Shown here piece by piece: positions 16,238-24,932 of a stretch of 43,761 bases of DNA. The stretch lies in NCBI GenBank assembly GCA_014384555.1, contig JACNFR010000062.1, positions 1-43,761 on the forward strand, written 5' to 3'. The position numbers were made by a program, and so were the translations under genes. Origin of the DNA: Candidatus Nitrosopumilus sp. GTDB lineage: Archaea; Thermoproteota; Nitrososphaeria; Nitrososphaerales; Nitrosopumilaceae. Position 1 is the first letter of the stretch. Every line of letters starts with the position of its first letter. The notes beneath the pieces are model-generated. The model searched no databases. It had not been told where the DNA came from and saw only the letters and a list, made by a program, of their open reading frames with translations.

Positions 16238-17032
16238 TTGTTGAATCAAGAAATAGTTAATGAAATCAAAAATCAAGATTATTCAAAAATTACTGAGAAT
16301 ATAGAGAATTTCCTATCAGAGCAGATAGAGAAAAACCAGGTAAAAGGATTAATTTTAGGATTAAGTGGAGGAATAGATTCAGCAGTTTTAGCTTACATTT
16401 GTAAAAGAAAACTACAAGACAAAACGCTTGCACTAATAATGCCAGATACGTCAATCACCCCAAAATCAGAAACAGAAGATGCACTCAAAATGATTGCATT
16501 GACAGGAATAGAATACAAGTTAATTGACATCAAGCCAATCATAAACGAGTATTCAATGTATCTCGAACCAAATGAAAGATCAAAAGGAAATCTAAGAGCT
16601 AGAGTAAGAACAAATATTTTGTATTATTATGCAAATTCCAAAAATTATCTTGTTTTAGGATCAAGTGACAAAAGTGAGTACATGATAGGCTATTTTACCA
16701 AATTCGGAGACGGGGCATCAGATATTACTCCAATTATTTCACTGTACAAATTACAAGTAAGAGAGATTGCAAAATACCTCAAAGTGCCAGACAATGTTAT
16801 CGCAAAGAAAAGCAGTCCTCATTTATGGAAAGATCACCAAGCAGAAGAAGAGTTAGGAGGATCATATGAGGAGATAGATTCTATTTTGTACTGTTTGTTT
16901 GAAAAAAAATTATCAATAGATGAAACAGAAAAACTTACTCAAATTGATAAAGAAGTGATAGAAAAAATCCATCAATTACACACAAACAGTGAACATAAAA
17001 GATTGCCATCACAAAAACCAGATAGAGATTAG
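16238..17032 (+). CDS. nadE: NH3-dependent NAD+ synthetase
   Basis: Last step of NAD synthesis: amidates nicotinate adenine dinucleotide with ATP and ammonia. 264 aa without an N-terminal glutaminase domain, so it uses free ammonia, which fits an ammonia oxidiser. The pyrophosphatase loop SGGIDS is at 43-48. The substrate loops GSSDKSEYMIGYFTKFGDGASDI and KKSSPHLW are intact. The start is a TTG pair (16238 and 16241); the TATA-like box fits the first. cysS follows after one base. Confidence 0.96.
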   Translation: MLNQEIVNEIKNQDYSKITENIENFLSEQIEKNQVKGLILGLSGGIDSAVLAYICKRKLQDKTLALIMPDTSITPKSETEDALKMIALTGIEYKLIDIKPIINEYSMYLEPNERSKGNLRARVRTNILYYYANSKNYLVLGSSDKSEYMIGYFTKFGDGASDITPIISLYKLQVREIAKYLKVPDNVIAKKSSPHLWKDHQAEEELGGSYEEIDSILYCLFEKKLSIDETEKLTQIDKEVIEKIHQLHTNSEHKRLPSQKPDRD

Positions 17033-17033
17033 A

Positions 17034-18422
17034 ATGAAGATTCAAGATACATTGTCAAAATCAGAGCAAGAGGTAGACATCTCAAAAAAAGTCAAAATTT
17101 ACCTTTGTGGAGTTACAGTTTATGATGAATCACATATAGGCCATGCTAGGACAATCATAGTTTTTGACGTATTGAGGAAATATCTTGAAGATAAAGGAAT
17201 AGAAATTGAATTTATTCAAAACTTTACCGACGTGGATGATAAAATCATCAATCGAGCAAATACAGAAAACAAAACAGCTGAAGAAATCAGCACCAAATAC
17301 ATTGAAAATTATTTTCATGACTTTGATGGACTAAATGTAAAACGTGCAACAAACTATCCCAAGGCAACAGAACACATTGATGATATTGTAAAATTTATTG
17401 AAAAACTAATTGATAAAGAAATTTCATATCCAACAAAAAATGGAGTATATTTTTCAGTATCAAAATTTCCAGAGTATGGAAAATTATCTAAAAAGAAAAT
17501 TGATGATCTTCAATCAGGGGCAAGAATAGAAATAGATGAAGAGAAAAAAGATCCGCTAGATTTTGCAGTGTGGAAGTTATCAGATAAAGAGCCAACATGG
17601 AACAGCCCATGGGGAAAAGGACGTCCAGGGTGGCACATAGAATGTTCAGCCATGAGCGTAAAATATCTAGGAGAGAATTTTGACATTCATGGCGGAGGAC
17701 GAGATTTAATTTTTCCACATCATGAAAATGAAATTGCCCAATCAGAATCATGTACAGGCAGTCAATTTGCAAAAATTTGGATGCATGTGGGGATGGTGAC
17801 TATCAATGGAGAAAAAATGTCAAAATCCATTGGAAACGTAAAAACAATTAAACATGTTACAGAAAACTGGGGAGCAAACATCATCAGATTATTTTGTTTG
17901 TCAGGGCATTATTCAAAACCAATTGATTATTCAGAAGAATTACTAAAAGAAAATCTTACCAAGTGGAGGCAAGTAGAAACATGTCATTATGAGTTAATTC
18001 ATGCAAATAGTGAAAACAGTGAAAACATTGATGAATTTATTAAAAAGATAGGCACAGAATTCGACAATGCATTAGATAGTGATTTTAACACGCATTTGGC
18101 ATTATCTGCATTTTTTCAACTAGTAAAAGAAACAAATCGATTAGCAGCTGAAGAAAAATTAGGAAAAGAAAATACCCATACGATCAAAATCGAATTAAAA
18201 AGAATGTTAGAGATTTTAGGATTAACTATTCCAGAAATAACTGAGAATAAAAGAAATGAAATTAATACATTAATTGAACAAAGAGAACAATCAAGGAAAG
18301 AAAAACAATTTGAAGAAGCAGACAAAATAAGAGATAAACTAAACGAGATGAATATCGAATTAATTGATCATAAAGGAAAAACAATCTGGATGATTAAAGA
18401 AAACATTAAAGCTGAAAAATAA
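17034..18422 (+). CDS. cysS: Cysteinyl-tRNA synthetase
   Basis: Charges tRNA-Cys. 462 aa from the ATG at 17034. An upstream in-frame codon at 16989 would add 15 residues inside nadE that do not belong to the family, so I chose 17034. Class I signatures are HIGH at 34-37 and KMSKS in GEKMSKSIGN. Zinc ligands come from Cys25, the Cys in HIECSAMS and the HH in FPHHENE. One base separates it from the nadE stop, so the two genes form an operon. Confidence 0.97.
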   Translation: MKIQDTLSKSEQEVDISKKVKIYLCGVTVYDESHIGHARTIIVFDVLRKYLEDKGIEIEFIQNFTDVDDKIINRANTENKTAEEISTKYIENYFHDFDGLNVKRATNYPKATEHIDDIVKFIEKLIDKEISYPTKNGVYFSVSKFPEYGKLSKKKIDDLQSGARIEIDEEKKDPLDFAVWKLSDKEPTWNSPWGKGRPGWHIECSAMSVKYLGENFDIHGGGRDLIFPHHENEIAQSESCTGSQFAKIWMHVGMVTINGEKMSKSIGNVKTIKHVTENWGANIIRLFCLSGHYSKPIDYSEELLKENLTKWRQVETCHYELIHANSENSENIDEFIKKIGTEFDNALDSDFNTHLALSAFFQLVKETNRLAAEEKLGKENTHTIKIELKRMLEILGLTIPEITENKRNEINTLIEQREQSRKEKQFEEADKIRDKLNEMNIELIDHKGKTIWMIKENIKAEK

Positions 18423-18423
18423 A

Positions 18424-18508
18424 AATTAGTTCGTACTAATTAGTATGCACTAATTATTTTAATGCCTAAAACAATTAGGATGGTCTAATTAGGGGAATCT
18501 AATTTTAG
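18424..18508. promoter_or_regulatory. Cluster of CTAATTAG-like boxes
   Basis: The gap before the gene at 18543 contains a 12-base palindrome, TACTAATTAGTA (18434-18445), and related boxes: AATTAGT (18424), CTAATTA (18450), CAATTAGG (18472), CTAATTAG (18485) and CTAATTTTAG (18499). This looks like a multi-site operator, though AT-rich sequence alone could produce weak copies. Confidence 0.4.
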
Positions 18509-18542
18509 TTGTGTTTAATAGAATAGAAAAACAACATTATTC

Positions 18543-18830
18543 ATGAATGCTTGGAATAAGTTTTGGAATTGGTATGAAAATAAAATTTTAGGCAGTGTTG
18601 TTTTAATTGCAATCATACAGTTTATTCAAGTGCCACATATGGTGTGGAATGCAGACATTATGTTGGAAGCAGGAATTGTATCAAGAGTTCATCCGATAAT
18701 TGATTGGTTCCTATACGGAGTGGATCTAATTGAAATTATTTCAATCATCAATGTTGGAATGATAATGTACAGTCTGATCAAAAAGAAGAGAGTACAGAAA
18801 AAGCAAATTCAAAAAAATAGCATAAACTAA
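18543..18830 (+). CDS. Small membrane protein, unknown function
   Basis: 95 aa with two probable membrane helices (about 16-36, ILGSVVLIAIIQFIQ, and 60-82) and a strongly basic cytosolic tail (KKKRVQKKQIQKN). Not recognised. Its TAA overlaps the stop codon of the convergent mscS gene by 4 bases (18827-18830). The upstream gap carries repeated CTAATTAG boxes, so regulation by a dedicated repressor is possible. Confidence 0.75.
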   Translation: MNAWNKFWNWYENKILGSVVLIAIIQFIQVPHMVWNADIMLEAGIVSRVHPIIDWFLYGVDLIEIISIINVGMIMYSLIKKKRVQKKQIQKNSIN

Positions 18831-19651
18831 TCTTTTGCATTCCAAATAACACGTTGAGGAAATGGAATTTCTATTCCGTTATCATCTAATGCCTTTTTAG
18901 CAACCTTGAGCAAAACTGGACCAACCTGACCCCAATCATCTCGAGGATGCCAAACTAAAATTTCAATATTTACACTTGAATCAGCCAACTCCTTAACTCT
19001 GAATTCAGGTTCAGGCAATATCAAAACAAATTTCATAGATTTACGAATCTCTTTGCCCATAACAGAGATGGCGGCTTCAATGTCTTCCTTGTATGCAATT
19101 CCAATTATTGCCTCAGATCTTCTTATGGGAGTAGAGGATAATGAACGGATGTTAGACGTGAAAAAGGATTCATTCGGAATTCGAATTATAGTTCCATCGA
19201 ATTTTTGAACACGAACAGAAAAAGTGCTGATATCAAGCAAAGTTCCAATCACATCAGAACCGACAATCTCAATTTTGTCACCTTGTTTTACAGGTTTTTC
19301 AATCATCAAAAAGATGCCTGAAATTAAATTAGAAATAACAGATTGAGTTGCAAATCCAATTACAATTCCAAAGATTCCCCCTGCAACAAGCAATCCAGAG
19401 AAATCAACACCAGTAGTAGATGTAAAAACCAAAAACGAAATAATTATGATTCCAAAGTAAATTAGCTTACCAAAGTTTTTTGCAGAATCTTGAGGTAATT
19501 TTGGGGCATAGTATTTTGCAAATAAAACCCGTACAGTTCGTGCAATAATCACACCAACTGCCATGATTATTCCTCCAACAAATAATGAGAGAAGCGTCAA
19601 TCCACCAATTATTTCAATTTCAGATAAACTTGATAAAAATTCCAAAGCCAT
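18827..19651 (-). CDS. mscS: MscS-family small-conductance mechanosensitive channel
   Basis: Membrane channel that releases solutes on hypo-osmotic shock. 274 aa: three membrane helices (about 12-40, 60-80 and 84-110). The pore helix GLLVAGGIFGIVIGFATQSVISNLISG has the glycine/alanine packing of MscS TM3. It is followed by the beta domain (VKQGDKIEIVGSDVIGTL) and the C-terminal alpha/beta domain ending PFPQRVI. Its ATG shares one base with the stop of the upstream DUF432-like gene (TAATG), so translation is coupled. Confidence 0.93.
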   Translation of the reverse strand: MALEFLSSLSEIEIIGGLTLLSLFVGGIIMAVGVIIARTVRVLFAKYYAPKLPQDSAKNFGKLIYFGIIIISFLVFTSTTGVDFSGLLVAGGIFGIVIGFATQSVISNLISGIFLMIEKPVKQGDKIEIVGSDVIGTLLDISTFSVRVQKFDGTIIRIPNESFFTSNIRSLSSTPIRRSEAIIGIAYKEDIEAAISVMGKEIRKSMKFVLILPEPEFRVKELADSSVNIEILVWHPRDDWGQVGPVLLKVAKKALDDNGIEIPFPQRVIWNAKD

Positions 19652-20406
19652 TAATCAACACCCATATCCATATGTTTTACTGTTTCAATTTTCTCATATG
19701 TTGGAGATAAAGTGAAATCGGTTTGAATTTTTTCAAAATCAACATCAATTATTTCAAGTGTGAGTTTTTTCTTCAAAACTGCATGTAACGAATCAATTAT
19801 AGATTTAGAATCTTTATAGTAAATTGAATTAGAAGATACTGGAAATACGACTTTTGTTATACTAAGACCTTTAGACAGTGTATTTTGTAGATTGACTTTC
19901 AAAACAGCATTGATAAAAGGAATAGAATCATCATACGATTCAACTATCTCAGTTTTTGCGTATTTACACAAAGTACCAGATTCAGGAGAACCATACAGAC
20001 AGAATCGAGAGTCTACAGGATTACATGTAAAACAATCCAGAGAATCCTTGTGGCCATCATGTACAAAAAAGACACCTATCTCAATTGGACAGCGTAAAAA
20101 AACAGTAGCAGATGAATTTTCAGATAAAAAGACAGGAGTATCAACATCCAAATACATATGATTTGTTCGCCGTGCAGGAAAATTAAGAGGTCTAATTGGA
20201 CACAATTCAATTTGAAGTTTAGAGGATTGGATAGGGATTATTTTCTCAATTAAATCATCATCAAAATTTTGTCTAGAATATGAAAAGACATTTTCACTAA
20301 TTTTTTTAATTCTAATCTCAGTGTTTGGCAGGTCTAATTCAAGAGATTCATTAATATCATATAATCCATAATTTGAAAAAGTCTTTCCAGTAGTTTCTTC
20401 ACTCAT
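19651..20406 (-). CDS. DUF432-like protein coupled to mscS
   Basis: 251 aa, no membrane segment. The sequence (YGLYDINESLEL..., then ISENVFSYSRQNFDDDLIEKIIPI, ELCPIRPLNFPARRTNHMYLD, and a Cys-containing CFTCNPVDSRFCLYGSPESGTLC region at about 125-147) fits what I remember of the archaeal DUF432 family. The assignment is from memory and tentative. The three or four cysteines at 125-147 could bind metal. One-base TAATG overlap with mscS suggests a cytosolic partner or regulator of the channel; this is inference from context. Confidence 0.72.
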   Translation of the reverse strand: MSEETTGKTFSNYGLYDINESLELDLPNTEIRIKKISENVFSYSRQNFDDDLIEKIIPIQSSKLQIELCPIRPLNFPARRTNHMYLDVDTPVFLSENSSATVFLRCPIEIGVFFVHDGHKDSLDCFTCNPVDSRFCLYGSPESGTLCKYAKTEIVESYDDSIPFINAVLKVNLQNTLSKGLSITKVVFPVSSNSIYYKDSKSIIDSLHAVLKKKLTLEIIDVDFEKIQTDFTLSPTYEKIETVKHMDMGVD

Positions 20407-20468
20407 CTTTTCAATGTCAACAAAGAAATCTTGAATTTAATCTCTTGTATTATAAAAAATAAAGAGAG

Positions 20469-21626
20469 TCAGAAGAAATCAGAAATTGTTTTTTGTCTCA
20501 TCAATTCAAGAATTTTTCCATGAGAAAGCCATTCAGATTTGCTAATACTCATCTTATTTGACGCTAAAAGTAAGGCATGCTCAAAATTATCAGCGATTAA
20601 AGGAGACAGATTCATTGCCTCACGTATTCCCTCCCGGACTTGCCAAACACCTACAGGAATAGCATATTCAGGTCGAATCTCTCGTAAAATTACAACGCCT
20701 GCTTGAATTTTCTTCTTTTTCAGATACTCCAAAATACCCAATTTTGCAGCAAAATATGCACCAGCAATTGCAGGAGGATGATCAATTCCACGGGCATCCT
20801 CATAATCAGAACCAAACCCCATCACACCATTAGAATACCAAGCTTCAATCATTTCATAGACCCATCTATGTGGGAATAATACAATGGTGAAAATATTTCC
20901 TAAATGCTCATATGAAAAAACCCTGCACGAATCAATTAAACTATAATTTAAAACATCAGCGATAAGAGATTTACAAATAATATCATCAGTTGCAGTTATA
21001 CTCCATTTAGTAGGAACTAATTTTCTTTTTTGGCCCAACATTCCAATACTGAAACATTTTTGGATTTTTGAAATTTCAATTCCAGAATTGTATAAATTTA
21101 AAACCGCATCTTGTGCTTTCAAATCTTTATCATAATATGTTTTTTCTATAGATTTGACAGATGTTGTACCAGAAAATTTTGCAGATTTTATTTCACCAAT
21201 AGGGCCAAAAGGTGCACTTTCACCATCCAGTGAAATATTTGGAGAGGTATTTTTTTGAAAAATTAGATCAGAATCAATAGGTTTTGAAGACATTGCAACT
21301 TCTTGAAGATTTTCAATATAACGTCCATCAGTTTGGTCAATAGAAATTTTTTGTATGCCTCGAACTAGATTCAATCTGAAATTAACTATATCTTCTAATG
21401 ACTTTCCCTTCCATTGTTCAGGACTATCAAGTAAGCTTGTATCACCATGTATTGGAGGAACCATGGGGCCAACAAAGACTTTAGGATAATCATATGATCC
21501 AACAAAAACAGATGGAGGACTTGTTCCACTGATAGAATCAGAGGAGAACAAATTGCCATGTTTTGAAATGGATTCATGCCATTTAGCTAAAATTGTACGC
21601 CGAATATTTTGAGAATCAGAAGACAT
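20469..21626 (-). CDS. nreA: Nre-family archaeal DNA repair protein
   Basis: 385 aa. The N-terminal region (SPPSVFVGSYDYPKVFVGPMVPP, about 34-56) and the C-terminal half (PHRWVYEMIEAWYSN..., GAYFAAKLGILEYLKKKK) are the DUF650/DUF651 pair that defines the Nre family, implicated in mitomycin C and DNA-damage repair in haloarchaea. The last eight residues, QKTISDFF, match the PCNA-interacting PIP box (Q-x-x-I-x-x-F-F). The N-terminal zinc finger found in some Nre proteins is absent. ATG at 21626, divergent from the BtuF-like gene. Confidence 0.9.
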   Translation of the reverse strand: MSSDSQNIRRTILAKWHESISKHGNLFSSDSISGTSPPSVFVGSYDYPKVFVGPMVPPIHGDTSLLDSPEQWKGKSLEDIVNFRLNLVRGIQKISIDQTDGRYIENLQEVAMSSKPIDSDLIFQKNTSPNISLDGESAPFGPIGEIKSAKFSGTTSVKSIEKTYYDKDLKAQDAVLNLYNSGIEISKIQKCFSIGMLGQKRKLVPTKWSITATDDIICKSLIADVLNYSLIDSCRVFSYEHLGNIFTIVLFPHRWVYEMIEAWYSNGVMGFGSDYEDARGIDHPPAIAGAYFAAKLGILEYLKKKKIQAGVVILREIRPEYAIPVGVWQVREGIREAMNLSPLIADNFEHALLLASNKMSISKSEWLSHGKILELMRQKTISDFF

Positions 21627-21725
21627 GATAATTTGTGCCTAAAATGTGCCTATTAATCTGCCTAATAAGAAAAATTGATAGTTTGTCAACGGATGGTGTT
21701 TAAGTGATAAATTTTTGTAAAAAAT

Positions 21726-22661
21726 ATGACAGTGAATAGGATTGTTTCATTTCTGCCGAGTGCGACAGAATTGCTTTATGAATTAGAAGAACAGGATAAA
21801 TTATTCGGAGTGACTCACGAATGTAAATACCCACCAGATGCAACAAAAAAAGCCAAAGTCATAACCACTGTAATTAATTCACAAGAATTGACAAGTAAAG
21901 AAATAGACACAGCGACTTGTAATTTGTTAAAAGAGGGTAAAGATATTTTTGTTTTGCACGAAAACAATTTAAAAAATGCAAATCCAGATTTAATAATTTC
22001 TCAAGAAACTTGCGAAGTATGTGCAGCATATACAAATCAAGTTAGTAAGGCAGTAAAAGTTCTTGAAAAAAAACCAATTCTTCATTCAATGGATCCACAT
22101 AACATGCAAGAGATTTTAGAATCAGTTACACAGTTGGGAAAAATACTAGGGTGTGAAGAAAAATCTAGAAGAATTGTAGACTCACTTGAAAAAAGAATTC
22201 AAAAGATTAAAGAATCTACAAATTCAAAAAATCCAAAAGTGCTTGCAATAGAATGGATTGAACCTTTCTTTACTGCAGGACATTGGGTTCCAGAAATGAT
22301 TGAAATTGCAGGAGGAATCAACATGATAAGTAAAATTGGCGAACATTCCAGACGATTAACCATGGACGAGGTTACAAAATCAGATCCAGATATTATTATT
22401 TTGATGCCATGTGGTTTTGATGTAGAAAGAACAATATCAGAATACTATCAAATCCTAAAAAAAGACAACATATGGAATTCCTTAACTGCCGTAAAAACCA
22501 ACAGAGTTTTCGCAGTAGATGCAAATTCTTTTTTTAGCAAACCAAGTATTAGAACAGTTGAAGGGATAGAAATTCTTGCAAAGATTATCCAATCTGAAAA
22601 ATTTATCAATTTGAAAGTATCAGAGAACGCATTTACGCATATAGATAATACCAAAAACTAG
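21726..22661 (+). CDS. BtuF/FhuD-like substrate-binding protein without signal peptide
   Basis: 311 aa with the two-lobed class III binding-protein fold (RIVSFLPSATELLYEL at the start; SDPDIIILMPCGFDVERT in the C-terminal lobe), as in vitamin B12 and siderophore binding proteins. Odd point: it begins directly with the first beta strand, with no signal peptide or lipobox, and no ABC permease or ATPase gene is adjacent. A cysteine-rich stretch, QETCEVCAAYTN (about 97-108), could bind a metal or the cobalt ligand. A cytosolic cobalamin or corrinoid handling role would fit the B12-dependent mutase nearby, but that is inference. Confidence 0.85.
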   Translation: MTVNRIVSFLPSATELLYELEEQDKLFGVTHECKYPPDATKKAKVITTVINSQELTSKEIDTATCNLLKEGKDIFVLHENNLKNANPDLIISQETCEVCAAYTNQVSKAVKVLEKKPILHSMDPHNMQEILESVTQLGKILGCEEKSRRIVDSLEKRIQKIKESTNSKNPKVLAIEWIEPFFTAGHWVPEMIEIAGGINMISKIGEHSRRLTMDEVTKSDPDIIILMPCGFDVERTISEYYQILKKDNIWNSLTAVKTNRVFAVDANSFFSKPSIRTVEGIEILAKIIQSEKFINLKVSENAFTHIDNTKN

Positions 22662-22728
22662 GCTCAAAATAGACTGTCACATAAAATAACATACAATCTG
22701 TTATGTTCAATTTTAGAATTAAAATTGT

Positions 22729-22821
22729 ATGACTAGAACATTTGTAGGAGATCCAAAAATAGACAGTTTGTTAAAAATGACAAATGATGTTTTGATAAAA
22801 TTAAAAAATAAAATCCAATAG
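22729..22821 (+). CDS. Possible 30-aa small protein
   Basis: ATG at 22729, TAG at 22819. It begins MTRTFVGDPKIDSLLK and ends in a basic helix LIKLKNKIQ. No recognised motif. It stops 3 bases before the convergent GTPase gene stop. An AT-rich TATA-like ATAAAATAAC lies near 22681-22690. Evidence is weak; it may be a chance frame. Confidence 0.3.
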   Translation: MTRTFVGDPKIDSLLKMTNDVLIKLKNKIQ

Positions 22822-22824
22822 AAA

Positions 22825-24036
22825 TTATTTTTTTACGGCACTGACTAGAGAAACCACATCTCTGTCTCTTAATTGATAATCAGTAGGGAGTCTCAAATTA
22901 TATCGTAAATCTTTCCCGTAAAGCAACCCTTTTGTCAAATCAGAATGAATTTCATTGGCAAGATCATTGATTGTAGCCCCATCTTTTAGTAAAATAAGGT
23001 CAGGTAAAATTCTGCCTTTTTTATCAGACATGTTCTTTTCGTCAGCCACAGGATAAATAGAATTCATCTTGAGTAATTTGAAAACTGCAACATTAATTGC
23101 AAATTGAACTCCAGTTCTCATATACTCACCCATAATTCCTTGTTTAATGAAATTCAAAGCATTATTTTGCTTTTCATTTAGTTCATCTGATTTAATAATT
23201 TCAAATGTTTCAGACCCTGGAGAATATTTTATCAATCCTTTCTGCTCTGCACGTCTAAGAACGAATTCACTATCTCCACTCACAGGAATTACTATAGAAT
23301 CATTGTATCTCTCTCTTAGTCGGGCAAAGTTTTTGTCAGCACCCTCAACATCAACTTTATTTGCAACAATCAAAGTGGGTTTTGATATTTTACGCAAATG
23401 CGATGAAAATTTCTTAGTATCAGTCATGTCAAAATCATCAAAATCTTTTTCTTCAAGATCAGTTGCATGAAATGTATCTTTGATATGATTTTTAGTTACA
23501 CCAATTCCACGATAAAGATCAGTTAGGGCATCGGACACATCAGTTCCAGTTTTAATTAATTTTGAAACTTTGTCTCTGTTTCCTTCTAAAATTTTATGAT
23601 ACCACATGATTAATTCTTCTTCAATGTCTGCAAAATCAGATATCGGATCCCCAGTTCCAACTTCAGATATTTTTCCAGTAGAGTCAATTCCTCCAGAAGC
23701 ATCAACTACATGTAACAGAGCATCAGATTGTGCGGCAATAGATAAGAATTGATTTCCAAGTCCTTTTCCCTTCCAAGCATCTTTTATCAAACCAGGCAAG
23801 TCAATTAGTTCAATTGGGATGTATCGCCAACCATCAAGGCATTTTGAATTATTTGGATTGTCTTGAATTTTAAATTCAGGATGAACACATAGTGTAATTG
23901 CGTGGGCAATGCCAGATACAGGAGATTTTGTAGTAAACGGATATGATGAAATTTCTTCAGAAGATAGAGTTGCAGAGTTAAAGAATGTGGTTTTGCCAGT
24001 GTTAGTTTTACCAATTAAACCAATCTTAATAGGCAT
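22825..24036 (-). CDS. ychF: YchF/Obg-type GTPase with TGS domain
   Basis: 403 aa translation-associated P-loop NTPase. The G1 loop GKTNTGKT is at 9-16; DLPGLIKDAWKGKGLGNQFL gives G3 with the GxGxG switch; NKVD (about 221-224) is G4. The last 80 residues form the TGS domain (GATINDLANEIHSDLTKGL..., ending DVVSLVSAVKK). YchF of bacteria prefers ATP; the canonical NKVD here suggests GTP. ATG at 24036. Followed convergently by the tiny ORF at 22729. Confidence 0.93.
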   Translation of the reverse strand: MPIKIGLIGKTNTGKTTFFNSATLSSEEISSYPFTTKSPVSGIAHAITLCVHPEFKIQDNPNNSKCLDGWRYIPIELIDLPGLIKDAWKGKGLGNQFLSIAAQSDALLHVVDASGGIDSTGKISEVGTGDPISDFADIEEELIMWYHKILEGNRDKVSKLIKTGTDVSDALTDLYRGIGVTKNHIKDTFHATDLEEKDFDDFDMTDTKKFSSHLRKISKPTLIVANKVDVEGADKNFARLRERYNDSIVIPVSGDSEFVLRRAEQKGLIKYSPGSETFEIIKSDELNEKQNNALNFIKQGIMGEYMRTGVQFAINVAVFKLLKMNSIYPVADEKNMSDKKGRILPDLILLKDGATINDLANEIHSDLTKGLLYGKDLRYNLRLPTDYQLRDRDVVSLVSAVKK

Positions 24037-24070
24037 AAGAGAAGTAACACTCTAGAATATTTATCTCTGC

Positions 24071-24436
24071 CTAGCAAGTAGAAGGTTTTTTCTTTTTGAT
24101 TTTTTCCAAAGTTTGATTCAATTCTTTGATTGCCCATTCAATATCAGAAATATCGTCTTCAGAAAGAGCAGATTTCCATTTTTCTAAAACACTATTTGTA
24201 ATTTCAGAACAATTGTAGATTAAATTCCAATAAGGATGATGTTCTGCAGTAGTGTATGCAAGTTCAGTTACATCATTAAGACCGTTTTGAGCCCTAGATA
24301 GAGAAGAGATTTTTTCGCCAAAAATTTTAACAATATCATTTTCAAGATCTTTTTCAATTTTTAGAGGAACGTTTTGATTTTCATATTTCTTAACGAAATC
24401 CAACAAATCATGATAAAAATTTTCAAAATCAGTCAT
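24071..24436 (-). CDS. Helical protein of unknown function
   Basis: 121 aa, mostly alpha-helical, with acidic helices and a lysine-rich C-terminus (LEKIKKKKPSTC). No motif recognised; the central AEHHPYWNLIYNCSE segment is the most distinctive part. Its ATG shares one base with the stop of the CoA-binding protein gene (TAATG), so the two are translated together, and it lies 34 bases before the GTPase gene. It may be an accessory of one of these, but this is only context. Confidence 0.72.
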   Translation of the reverse strand: MTDFENFYHDLLDFVKKYENQNVPLKIEKDLENDIVKIFGEKISSLSRAQNGLNDVTELAYTTAEHHPYWNLIYNCSEITNSVLEKWKSALSEDDISDIEWAIKELNQTLEKIKKKKPSTC

Positions 24437-24855
24437 TATGATAATCTCTGATGTTCAGCCAACATGCATCGATTAAAAATCACTTTAATTCCAGCTTTTT
24501 TTGCCAAGTCTTCAGCTTCAGAATTATGAATTCCCTCTTGTAGCCAAATTACTTTGGGTTTTTTCTTTATTGCTTCTTGAATTATAGGCAACACCTGATC
24601 AGATGGTCTAAAGACATCAATGATATCAATTTCCTCATCGATTTCAGAAACAGAACTATAACATTTTTTTCCTAAAATTTCACTAGTCGTAGGATTCACA
24701 GGAGTAACATCATATCCATTTTCAGACAGATATTTGGGTACATAGTGTGCTGCTTTTGAGGAATTTTTAGACATGCCAACAACAACTATTTTCTTTAATG
24801 AAAGAATTTCACGGATTTGTTGATCTGATGAAGGATCTTGTTCCACGATAGGCAT
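24436..24855 (-). CDS. CoA-binding domain protein (YccU-like)
   Basis: 139 aa single Rossmann domain of the CoA-binding family: VVVGMSKNSSKAAHYVPKYL (about 21-40) forms the nucleotide-binding loop, followed by DVTPVNPT and a C-terminal VIFNRCMLAEHQRL. It corresponds to the first domain of ADP-forming acyl-CoA synthetases (succinyl-CoA ligase alpha) but stands alone. Function of the stand-alone family is unknown; CoA binding or an allosteric role is assumed. First gene of a pair with the 121-aa protein. Confidence 0.9.
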   Translation of the reverse strand: MPIVEQDPSSDQQIREILSLKKIVVVGMSKNSSKAAHYVPKYLSENGYDVTPVNPTTSEILGKKCYSSVSEIDEEIDIIDVFRPSDQVLPIIQEAIKKKPKVIWLQEGIHNSEAEDLAKKAGIKVIFNRCMLAEHQRLS

Positions 24856-24932
24856 TCAATGGTGCAGAATATAATTTTTGAATTTATATCATTTAAAGAA
24901 AGAATTTTTTACCAGTATCAAAGTGAAAACAT

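Noticed and set aside
16989-17033. Extended N-terminus for cysteinyl-tRNA synthetase
   Set aside because: The extra 15 residues come from overlap with nadE and do not fit the family; the ATG at 17034 gives the normal length.
22680-22710. Inverted repeat AACATA...TATGTT as an operator
   Set aside because: Only 6-base arms in AT-rich sequence between two ends of genes; expected by chance.
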